A stretch of DNA of 64,000 nt from assembly GCA_016716335.1 (NCBI GenBank), contig JADJWN010000012.1, forward strand, positions 1 through 64,000, read 5' to 3'. Shown one piece after another: positions 57,206 to 64,000 of the stretch (position 1 is its first letter; every line of letters begins with the position of its first letter). The translations under genes were made by a program, and so were the position numbers. Source of the DNA: Saprospiraceae bacterium (GTDB lineage Bacteria; Bacteroidota; Bacteroidia; Chitinophagales; Saprospiraceae). The notes under the pieces are model-generated. The model worked only from the letters and a program-made list of their open reading frames with translations. It was not told the DNA's origin and ran no database searches.

Positions 57206-57903
57206 ATGACACAAAAGACAGTCCTTGTAACCGGAGCGAATAAAGGAATCGGACTGGAAATAGCGAGGCAGCTTTTGACCCGGGGATGCAGTGTAATAAT
57301 CAGCGGAAGAGACAGTGAAAAACTCGCCACAGCAAAAGTGGAACTTCAAAAAGAAAACCATGAGCCAGGCATACTTATAATGAATGTAAGTGATACGGAA
57401 AGTATAGCAAATGCGGCAAACTATCTTTCATCCCTAAACATCAAGCTGGATGTACTGATCAATAATGCAGCCATCATGGATAGTCTGGATAAAGATCTTT
57501 CAGAACAGGACCTTGCTTTACTGGAAAAAACAGTGCGAACCAATGCATACGGACCCCTGCAGATTATCAAAAGTTTTTTACCTCTGATGAATAATCCCTC
57601 CAGAATCATTAACATCTCCAGTAGTGGAGGCTCTATGACTGACCCGGTAGGTGGATGGTCTCCTGCCTATTGTGTGTCTAAATCTCTCTGAATGCCATCA
57701 CCAGACATATAGCTTTTGAACTACGTAGGTACAATATTTCAGTCAATGCGGTATGTCCCGGATGGGTAAAAACTGAAATGGGTGGACCTTCAGCTCCCCG
57801 CAGCGTACAAGAGGGTGCCGAAACGCCGGTATGGCTTGCCCTGGAAGCTCCACAGGAGTTTTCAGGATTGTTTTTCAGGGACAAAGAAGTGATAAACTGG
57901 TGA
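57206..57903 (+). CDS. Short-chain dehydrogenase/reductase (one frameshift)
   Basis: NAD(P)-dependent oxidoreductase of about 233 residues. The first frame gives VLVTGANKGIGLEIARQL (TGxxxGIG), LDVLINNAAIMDS (NNA), IINISSSGGSM (catalytic Ser) and AYCVSKS (Tyr and Lys), then stops. The remainder continues one frame back as LNAITRHIAFELRRYNI and NAVCPGWVKTEMGGPSA, ending FFRDKEVINW at a TGA (57901-57903). One missing base near 57684-57690 explains the break (AAA TCT N CT CTG). The N-terminal extension from 57140 is rejected because the start at 57206 fits the first beta strand. No neighbour suggests the substrate. Confidence 0.85.
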
Positions 57904-58177
57904 TGCACTTTCGCACTAATATCGGCATGCCCCACACCTATCTGAACAAAAAGAAATTATAAGTATTCTGCCTTTGAATAAAAAAGCTATGATCAATGAA
58001 TACCATGGGGCTACTAAAGAGGTGTGGCCATCATTCGCTCAGGACTTTGGTGTGAAACCGGAACCACCTGTATGGATTTCCTTTTTATTACCCGTTTTAT
58101 CCCCCTTTTTATTACTTTCTAATGCCCTTTAAAACTTTCTCTTAAGTCACAAACCATTGATTTTCAGCTATAAAACG
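57904..58177. other. Intergenic region, about 270 bp
   Basis: Contains one ORF of 47 codons (57989-58132, plus strand) with EYHGATKEVWPSFAQDFG near its start. There is no supporting promoter or homology I recognise, so it is not called as a gene; it may be the remnant of one. Confidence 0.3.
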
Positions 58178-58213
58178 AAAAAACCCTTAATCAATTAAGA
58201 CTAAGGGTTTTTA
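58178..58213 (-). terminator. Hairpin terminator downstream of tRNA(CAT)
   Basis: The arms AAAACCCTTA and TAAGGGTTTT pair around a loop of about 11 bases. On the minus strand the second arm runs into a T tract, 8 bases beyond the tRNA end. Confidence 0.75.
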
Positions 58214-58220
58214 AAGAAAG

Positions 58221-58293
58221 TGGGCCCACCAGGACTTGAACCTGGGACCTACTGATTATGAGTCAGATGCTCTAACCACTGAGCTATAGGCCC
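58221..58293 (-). tRNA. tRNA with CAT anticodon (tRNA-Ile2 or elongator tRNA-Met)
   Basis: The 73-nt minus-strand gene folds fully: acceptor GGGCCTA with TGGGCCC plus discriminator A, D arm TAGCTCAGTGGTTAGAGCA, anticodon arm CTGACTCATAATCAG with anticodon CAT, and T arm with GGTTCAAGTCC. No CCA is encoded. It lacks initiator features (C1-A72 mismatch, three G-C pairs under the loop). CAT can be read as Met or, after lysidine modification, as Ile for ATA; the overall similarity to E. coli tRNA-Ile2 (GTGGTTAGAGCA, CTCATAATC) slightly favours Ile2 but does not settle it. Confidence 0.92.
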
Positions 58294-58314
58294 TGCATCT
58301 TTTAAATGCGAGTG

Positions 58315-58322
58315 CAAAAGTA
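58315..58322 (-). promoter_or_regulatory. Promoter of tRNA(CAT)
   Basis: Minus-strand TACTTTTG matches TAnnTTTG exactly, with TTG at 58343-58341 spaced 18 bases as -33 element, and about 21 bases ahead of the tRNA 5' end. Confidence 0.6.
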
Positions 58323-58378
58323 ATATTTTTCCGGAATATCCAAAAAGGCTTTGTAAATATTGAGCTAAAGTCCACCAT

Positions 58379-59776
58379 TCATCCGGCTACGGATTTTACT
58401 TCCTGTACCAGCTTGGTTAGTGAATCTTTGGCATCTCCAAACAGCATTCTGGTCTTATCCATGAAAAACAGTGGATTCTCAATGCCTGCATATCCGGGTT
58501 TCATGGATCTCTTGAGTACTACCACAGCATCCGAATCCAGCACCTCAAGAATGGGCATACCGTAAATAGGACTGGATGGGTCTGTTTTTGCCGCAGGATT
58601 TACTACGTCATTGGCTCCGACTATTATGCTTACATTGGTGCCTTTAAATTTTTCATTGGCGTCTTCCAGTGTGAGGAGTTTATCATAACTGACATTGGCT
58701 TCAGCCAGCAGCACGTTCATGTGTCCGGGCATACGGCCTGCCACGGGATGAATGGCATAGAATACTTCCACATTGTTTTTTGCAAGCTGTGCATCCAGTT
58801 CCTGACATAATTTCTGAGCCTGTGACACTGCAAGACCATATCCCGGTACTATGATGACCCTCTGTGCATAATAAAGCTGGATGGCAAGGTCGCTGGCGGT
58901 CACTTCCTTGTATGTGCCTGTTACTGCCTGCCCTCCGGCTGCCGAACCACCAAAATTACCTACTATCACATTCCACAGAGAGCGGTTCATGGCATTGCAC
59001 ATCAAAATGGTGAGAATTGTACCGGAAGCTCCCACCAGAATACCACCCACAAGCATAATCTGATTGTCAAAGAGTACCCCTGCTGTAGCTGCAGAAATTC
59101 CGGTAAGGGAGTTCAACAAGGAGATGACAACCGGCATATCCGCACCGCCTATGGGCGCCACAAATGAAAATCCGTATATCAGTGATAACACAAGCAATAT
59201 CCAGCCGAACATCATGTACTGTCCTTCACCTGCCAGAAGACACCAGGCAGATACTGCCAGAATAACCACGGTAAAAACATTATTTACCATGTTGTGCCCC
59301 CTGAAGGTCACTTTTTTATCATCCACTTTTCCATCCAGCTTCAGGTATGCCAATACACTACCTGTAAAGGATACCGACCCTATGATCAGTGTGGATATCA
59401 GGATGACTCCGGCTCCGATGCCAAGGGTACTTTCACCGGTTTTCGAAAATTCTATCAATGCCAGTACCATGGCAGAAGCGCCTCCCAGGCCATTGAAAAG
59501 AGATACCAGCTGTGGCATCTCAGTCATTTGTACGGTTTTTGCCTTGTACCAGCCGATGAGCGTGCCGATGATTAAGGATATACCGATCCAGTGATAATTG
59601 GAGTAGCTTCCCTCGAGGGGTTCGAGTATGGCTGTAAGTATGGCCAGACCCATCCCGATACTTGCCAGAATATTCCCTTTTCTTGCAGTGGCAGGAGAAC
59701 TCAGAAATTTCAATCCCCAGACTATGGCAAGGGCACCTGCCAGATAAGCTAATTTTACCAACGCCGCTATATACAT
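58379..59776 (-). CDS. pntB: NAD(P) transhydrogenase subunit beta
   Basis: Proton-translocating transhydrogenase part that binds NADP(H). The 465 residues comprise about eight or nine membrane helices in the first 280 residues (LVSLFNGLGGASAMVLALIEF, VVISLLNSLTGISAATAGV) and the soluble domain III from about 290. The latter has IIVPGYGLAVSQAQKLCQEL, YAIHPVAGRMPGHMNVLLAEA, VIGANDVVNPAA-like (IIVGANDVVNPAAKTDPSS) and GMPILEVLDSDAVVVLKRSM, the NADP-binding core. It is the last of three consecutive pnt genes. The downstream tRNA is on the same strand after about 85 bases. Confidence 0.96.
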   Translation of the reverse strand: MYIAALVKLAYLAGALAIVWGLKFLSSPATARKGNILASIGMGLAILTAILEPLEGSYSNYHWIGISLIIGTLIGWYKAKTVQMTEMPQLVSLFNGLGGASAMVLALIEFSKTGESTLGIGAGVILISTLIIGSVSFTGSVLAYLKLDGKVDDKKVTFRGHNMVNNVFTVVILAVSAWCLLAGEGQYMMFGWILLVLSLIYGFSFVAPIGGADMPVVISLLNSLTGISAATAGVLFDNQIMLVGGILVGASGTILTILMCNAMNRSLWNVIVGNFGGSAAGGQAVTGTYKEVTASDLAIQLYYAQRVIIVPGYGLAVSQAQKLCQELDAQLAKNNVEVFYAIHPVAGRMPGHMNVLLAEANVSYDKLLTLEDANEKFKGTNVSIIVGANDVVNPAAKTDPSSPIYGMPILEVLDSDAVVVLKRSMKPGYAGIENPLFFMDKTRMLFGDAKDSLTKLVQEVKSVAG

Positions 59777-59789
59777 AAACTTCGGTTTT

Positions 59790-60098
59790 TTACTTTTTCT
59801 TTTTAAACATAGACAACATGCGGTTTGTCACAGCAAATCCCCCCACGACGTTGGTCATACCCAGGATGATAGCTATGGCAGCAAACAGAATCGTAAGAAT
59901 ATCGTCCGGTGCTGTACGTCTCATGAGCAATATACCTCCGATGATGACGATTCCGCTTATGGCATTGGCTCCTGACATCAGAGGTGTATGCAGTATAGTC
60001 GGCACATTGGAGATGACTTCAAATCCGAGTATTACCATAAATACCAGCAGGTATATAAGCAGTATATTTTCGTTGATAAACTGGGCTACTTGATCCAT
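59790..60098 (-). CDS. pntAb: NAD(P) transhydrogenase subunit alpha, membrane part
   Basis: Short membrane subunit of 102 residues: four hydrophobic helices (LIYLLVFMVILGFEVISNVP, ANAISGIVIIGGILLM, ILTILFAAIAIILGMTNVVGGFAVT) and the conserved VPTILHTPLMSGANAISG. In enterobacteria this forms the C-terminal part of PntA; here it is a separate gene, the split arrangement common in other phyla. It lies 3 bases after the NAD-binding subunit and 13 bases before pntB. Confidence 0.95.
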   Translation of the reverse strand: MDQVAQFINENILLIYLLVFMVILGFEVISNVPTILHTPLMSGANAISGIVIIGGILLMRRTAPDDILTILFAAIAIILGMTNVVGGFAVTNRMLSMFKKKK

Positions 60099-60101
60099 AT
60101 A

Positions 60102-61184
60102 TCAGGCTTTAGAAATGAGCGCATTTTTAATAATTTCATTGCTTTCGTCAATATATACATTTTTATTGACCACCAGCATTTTGAGAAAATTCAGAATATT
60201 GTTGGAAAACAAGGTACTCGCCACATTGGGCAGTTCATCGGCAAGGTCTGAATTTCCTATTATGGTCACACCGTTGTGTACAATAGTCTTGTTGTTTTGA
60301 GTATAGGCACAGTTTCCTCCCGTGGATGCTGCCAGATCCACGATGACGGATCCGGGTCTCATCTGATCAATGGTATTTTCAGTGACAATCAGGGGTGCTT
60401 TTCTGCCTCTTACCTGAGCCGTGGCGATAATAATGTTGGCACGCAGAGCTCTTTCGTGTACCAAAGCTCTCTGCTTCTGTATGTATTCTTCCGATTGCTG
60501 TACGGCATATCCTCCTGCACTTTTGTCATCTACTGCTCCTTCTACTTCCACAAAGGTGGCTCCGAGACTTTGTACCTCTTCCTTGGCGGCAAGCCGGGTA
60601 TCAAAAGCTTCTACCACAGCGCCCAGTCTTTTTGCGGTCGCTATGGCCTGCAGGCCTGCCACCCCTGCACCTATCACCATCACTTTGGTGGGCGGTATGG
60701 TACCTGCTGCGGTCATCATCATGGGAAATATATTGTCATAATGATCCGCTGCCTTGATTACAGCTTTGTATCCTGCCAGTGATGCCATAGAAGACAATAC
60801 ATCCATAGCCTGTGCCAAGGTAGTACGTGGTATCATATCCATGCTGAACACATTGACTGATACCGTCTTGAGAGGCTCTGTAACTTCAGGATTCTGATAA
60901 GGTGCGTACATGGAAATGACGCTTGCCCCTTTTTTCATCTTTTGCAGCAGATCGACGGATACCGGAGATATACTCACCAGAATGTCGGCTGTGGACAGTA
61001 TTTCCCCGCTGTCGGCAAATGTAAATCCTGCTTCCGCATACATCTGATCTGTAAATCCGGATTTTACACCGGCTCCGGACTCTATTCTGACCTCTATGCC
61101 CAACCCGTTGAGGATCCGGGATGCTGCCGGCACAATGGCTACTCTGTTGTAATTTAATTCCTTAAGGACACCTAAAATCATCAC
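60102..61184 (-). CDS. pntAa: NAD(P) transhydrogenase subunit alpha, NAD-binding part
   Basis: Soluble domain I that binds NAD(H), 360 residues, alanine dehydrogenase/PNT fold. It starts LGVLKELNYNRVAIVPAASRIL. The Rossmann motif is KVMVIGAGVAGLQAIATAKRLGA (about 170), followed by FVEVEGAVDDKSAGGYAVQ, the mobile loop region. GSVIVDLAASTGGNCAYT and a C-terminal FSNNILNFLKMLV follow. It starts with ATG at 61184 (a second in-frame ATG is one codon later). With the next two genes it would use the proton gradient to make NADPH. Confidence 0.95.
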   Translation of the reverse strand: MMILGVLKELNYNRVAIVPAASRILNGLGIEVRIESGAGVKSGFTDQMYAEAGFTFADSGEILSTADILVSISPVSVDLLQKMKKGASVISMYAPYQNPEVTEPLKTVSVNVFSMDMIPRTTLAQAMDVLSSMASLAGYKAVIKAADHYDNIFPMMMTAAGTIPPTKVMVIGAGVAGLQAIATAKRLGAVVEAFDTRLAAKEEVQSLGATFVEVEGAVDDKSAGGYAVQQSEEYIQKQRALVHERALRANIIIATAQVRGRKAPLIVTENTIDQMRPGSVIVDLAASTGGNCAYTQNNKTIVHNGVTIIGNSDLADELPNVASTLFSNNILNFLKMLVVNKNVYIDESNEIIKNALISKA

Positions 61185-61380
61185 TTCATTTGATTATTGG
61201 GCTAAAGTAACGAATTATTTTTTTCCTGCAATAATGATTTAAGTCATTCATAACGAATTTTCCCAAACCACATGCTCAATAATTCATTACCTGTCAGCCT
61301 GAATGCAGCATTTCTGATAATCTGAAAATAAGGCGATGAATTCGTTCAAGCCGTTTCAACACCCTGAAAGCATGTCCATG

Positions 61381-63344
61381 TCAGGCATCTATATTTGCAT
61401 AGCGGGCATTGTCCTCTATAAACTGTCGTCTGGGCGGTACATCATCACCCATCAGCATACTGAAGATTCTGTCAGCCTCGAGTGCATCACTGATGGTGAC
61501 CTGACGCAGGATGCGGGTATTGGGATCCATCGTGGTCTCCCAAAGCTGCTCGGCGTTCATCTCTCCGAGACCCTTATATCTCTGTACCTTGATACTGCTG
61601 TCATCTTTGCCATTGCTGTAAGTCTCAATGGCACGCTTACGCTCTTCATCATTCCAGCAATAGACAAAGTTTTTGCCTTTGCGCACCTGATAAAGCGGAG
61701 GCGCAGCAATGTACACATATCCCTGCTCCACCAGCGGTCTCATGTATCTGAAGAAAAAGGTCATAATCAGTGTGGAAATGTGGCTTCCGTCCACATCCGC
61801 ATCACACATGATGACGATTTTATGATAGCGAAGTTTGTCAATATTCAGCACTTTTTCTCCGTCCTTATCCTCAATGCTTACACCGAGTGCCGTAAACATA
61901 TTGCGGATTTCCTCATTTTCATATATCTTATATTCCATGGCCTTTTCCACATTGAGGATTTTTCCTCTCAATGGCAGAATTGCCTGAAAATTGCGGTCCC
62001 GACCCTGCTTGGCTGTACCACCTGCCGAATCTCCCTCCACCAGAAAGATCTCAGATTCCGAAGGGTCTTTGGAGCTGCAGTCTGACAATTTGCCGGGAGT
62101 CCGCTGCCTGTGAGCACATTCTTACGCTGTACCATCTCCCGGGCTTTGCGGGCTGCATGTCTTGCCGTAGCTGCAAGGATCACCTTATCAATGATACGGC
62201 GGGCCTGCACCGGATTTTCTTCCAGATAGGTTTTGAGGACATCACCCACACATCTGGACACAATACCGGTTACTTCAGAATTGCCCAGTTCACCTTTGGT
62301 CTGCCCTTTAAACTGGGGTTCAGGCACTTTTACTGATACTATGGCAGTGAGCCCTTCCTTAAAATCCTCTCCCGAAATCTCAAATTTTACCTTACTGAAA
62401 AGGTTGTTTTCCTCTCCGTATTGCTTGAAAAGTCGGGTGATAGCCCTTCTGAATCCTCCCACATGTGTACCTCCTTCACGGGTATTGATATTGTTTACAT
62501 AAGAGAAAATATTCTCCTGAAAACCTGTATTGTACTGCATGGCCACTTCCACCTCCACGTTTTCTTCCTTACCGGTGATGTAGATGGGCTCTTCTATCAG
62601 GGGTGTGCGGGATTCATCAAGATATTTGACAAACTCCTTCAATCCACCTTCAGAATAAAAAGTCTGGGATTTAAAATTGCCCTGATCGTCTGTTTCTCTC
62701 TCATCTGTCAGGGTCAGTGTAAGCCCCTTATTCAGGTAGGATAATTCCCGGATTCTGGAGGCTAAGGTGCTGAAGCTGTATTCCAGTGTTTCAAAGATAG
62801 TACCATCCGGCTTAAAGGTGACAATGGTACCGGTTTTATCGGACGGACCCAATTCTTTTACAGGACCTAACGGAATCCCTTTGCTGTATTCCTGCTCAAA
62901 ATATTTGCCTTCACGGTGTACTTCCACCCTTACATAATCAGATAAGGCATTCACACAGGATACTCCCACACCATGCAGACCGCCCGAAACCTTGTAGGTA
63001 TCCTTGTCAAACTTACCTCCCGCATGCAATACGGTCATGACCACCTCAAGGGCTGATTTCTGCAATTTTTCGTGCAGGCCTACAGGAATACCCCGGCCGT
63101 TGTCCTTTACTGTGATGGAATTGTCCTTGTGTACTATGGTATCTATGTGACTGCAGTAGCCCGCAAGGTGCTCATCTATGGAGTTGTCTATCACCTCCCA
63201 AACCAAATGATGCAGACCTTTGCTGTCGGTGGATCCGATATACATACCGGGACGCATTCTTACGGCTTCCAGTCCCTCAAGTGCCTGGATATTCTGGGCA
63301 CCATAATTGCCGTTGCCGTTCTTTTCCTTTTTATCTTCGCTCAT
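61381..63344 (-). CDS. gyrB: DNA gyrase subunit B (one frameshift)
   Basis: ATP-driven topoisomerase subunit, essential, about 655 residues. The first frame (from 63344) has the GHKL ATPase: GLEAVRMRPGMYIGSTD, VIDNSIDEHLAGYC, VKDNGRGIPVGLHEKL and SGGLHGVGVSCVNALSD. It derails at GSGLPANCQTA. Adding one G to the run at about 62093-62095 gives GLPGKLSDCSSKDP and joins the second frame, which carries the TOPRIM motifs SEIFLVEGDSAGGTAKQGR and VIMCDADVDGSHISTLI. The end, MGDDVPPRRQFIEDNARYANI, is diagnostic of GyrB rather than ParE. The start at 63377 is excluded because the -7 element overlaps it. Confidence 0.95.
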
Positions 63345-63374
63345 GATCTTATTGCTGCTTTTCTGTTTGGGGTG

Positions 63375-63382
63375 CAAAATTA
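63375..63382 (-). promoter_or_regulatory. Bacteroidota -7 promoter element, gyrB
   Basis: Minus-strand TAATTTTG matches TAnnTTTG exactly, 30 bases ahead of the ATG at 63344. No -33 element is obvious. Confidence 0.55.
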
Positions 63383-63479
63383 AGTAAAAATAACGCTTTT
63401 TTCTAATATTTTGAAGGCTAAATGAAAATCAAATCCAGACTATTTCAGGTCGAAAACTTGCCAGTCTGATAAATAGCAT

Positions 63480-63487
63480 TATCTTTG
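63480..63487 (+). promoter_or_regulatory. Promoter of tRNA-Cys
   Basis: TATCTTTG (TAnnTTTG exact), with TTG at 63458-63460 as -33 element 19 bases upstream, and 14 bases before the tRNA. This is the cleanest complete promoter in the window. Confidence 0.7.
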
Positions 63488-63501
63488 CACCGCAATTTAA
63501 A

Positions 63502-63572
63502 GGTCGGGTGGCCGAGTGGCTAGGCAGAGGTCTGCAAAACCTTGTACAGCGGTTCGAATCCGCTTCCGACCT
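63502..63572 (+). tRNA. tRNA-Cys (GCA)
   Basis: The 71-nt gene folds with acceptor GGTCGGG and TCCGACC, discriminator T, D arm GGCCGAGTGGCTAGGC, anticodon arm AGGTCTGCAAAACCT with anticodon GCA, and T arm GCGGTTCGAATCCGC. CCA is not encoded. The U73 discriminator is the known identity base for tRNA-Cys. Confidence 0.95.
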
Positions 63573-63576
63573 CAAT

Positions 63577-63612
63577 AACCCTTGAAGATCCCCGGATTTT
63601 CAAGGGTTTTTT
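63577..63612 (+). terminator. Rho-independent terminator after tRNA-Cys
   Basis: The arms AACCCTTGAA (63577-63586) and TTCAAGGGTT (63599-63608) pair around a 12-base loop and are followed by a T tract. The terminator lies 4 bases after the tRNA. Confidence 0.9.
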
Positions 63613-63705
63613 CATTTTAGCATCAGATATATAGTCAATAAACCGGCATGGCAGACATTTCAACCGATGTTCATTCTATTCCCTCCAAAATGAATTTTCT
63701 GTCTG

Positions 63706-64000
63706 CTACAAGCTTAGCACCTGATGGCCGATGCTGCACTCCAGACACCTCTTGTGGTAGCAGTATTCATTGCGCAGCTGGATCAGCGCCTGTGACTCAA
63801 AAGCCTTAGCAGCCTTTATGCCCAAACGGTCCCATTCAGCAATGATATGATTTTTTTCAGCCGGTACGGACTCCAGCAAATTTACAGCCCGATCCGTAAA
63901 TTTGTCATCTCCCGTTCTCCTGCCATATACAAAAAGTACCGGGGCCACAGCGTTGATAATCAATACATCTGCCATGTCGCTGCTGAGGGTACCGCTATAG
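63706..64000 (-). CDS. DUF2851 family protein, C-terminal part (runs off right edge)
   Basis: The minus-strand frame is open from the right edge to a stop at 63706, so only the C-terminal end of about 97 residues is seen; the internal ATG at 63975 is not the true start. DVLIINAVAPVLFVYGRRTG, SQALIQLRNEYCYHKRCLEC and CSIGHQVLSL match the end of DUF2851 proteins of Bacteroidota, as I recall the family, with a cluster of cysteines (CYHKRCLEC) that might bind a metal. Function of the family is unknown. Confidence 0.75.
   Translation of the reverse strand, partial: YSGTLSSDMADVLIINAVAPVLFVYGRRTGDDKFTDRAVNLLESVPAEKNHIIAEWDRLGIKAAKAFESQALIQLRNEYCYHKRCLECSIGHQVLSL

Noticed and set aside
57989..58132. 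Small ORF of 47 codons after the SDR gene
   Set aside because: No recognisable similarity, no promoter and a low-complexity C-terminus. Mentioned only in the gap entry.
58221..58293. Initiator tRNA-Met
   Set aside because: The first base pair is G-C and the anticodon stem lacks three consecutive G-C pairs, so it is an elongator Met or Ile2 tRNA.
1..64000. CRISPR array or insertion sequence
   Set aside because: No regularly spaced repeats, no transposase and no terminal inverted repeats were found on either strand by eye.

Overview
The window looks like a chromosomal segment of a Bacteroidota bacterium, most likely from the Saprospiria. The evidence is a SusC/TonB-type outer-membrane receptor, at least five secreted proteins ending in a type IX secretion (T9SS) type A sorting domain, promoters of the Bacteroidota type (TAnnTTTG at -7), LytTR signalling, and an IleRS with a KMSKR signature. 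No plasmid, phage or rRNA operon is visible. The assignment rests on family knowledge and was not tested by a search.

Layout. 1-7.9 kb: the N-terminal part of a TonB-dependent receptor, a 2-hydroxyacid dehydrogenase, two tandem paralogous T9SS cargo proteins, a GH73 glucosaminidase and a choice-of-anchor B protein. 8-11 kb: a four-gene operon (AlkA-type glycosylase, MOSC protein, polytopic membrane protein, THEP1-like NTPase). 11-20.3 kb: secreted nuclease/phosphatase, thymidine kinase, rhomboid protease, M43 metalloprotease, a T9SS protein with two CxxCH motifs, a Nudix hydrolase and an alpha/beta hydrolase. 20.3-23.35 kb: an AT-rich type II restriction-modification island with its own controller (C) protein. 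23.5-35.3 kb: thrB and thrA, a TPR protein, a peptidase/propeller/barrel protein, rmuC, a KilA-N protein and a truncated GxxExxY gene. 35.4-45.7 kb: ileS, thrS, a LytS/LytTR pair, a small exported protein and a CPA2 antiporter. 46-52.2 kb: a giant secreted glycoside hydrolase-like protein with a PQQ-type propeller, and an exported partner. 52.3-57 kb: a probable inositol-lipid operon. 57.2-64 kb: an SDR enzyme, tRNA(CAT), the pnt transhydrogenase genes, gyrB, tRNA-Cys and a partial DUF2851 gene.

The two most distinctive units are these. First, the restriction-modification island: two palindromic boxes around a -33 element lie upstream of an apparently leaderless C gene, and the same box (12 of 13 bases) sits over the expected start of the methyltransferase transcript. 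This gives a complete, readable control circuit. Second, a six-gene cluster at 52.3-57 kb encodes two CDP-alcohol phosphotransferases, a PAP2/Aur1-like enzyme, myo-inositol-3-phosphate synthase, a PgpA-like phosphatase and a GtrA-like protein. That is the set needed to make phosphatidylinositol and possibly inositol phosphorylceramide.

Caution on quality. At least ten genes, including the essential ileS and gyrB, are broken by single-base indels, nearly all at short homopolymers. In every case the protein resumes in another frame. This looks like sequencing or assembly error, so these genes are annotated as single full-length CDSs with the break position given.
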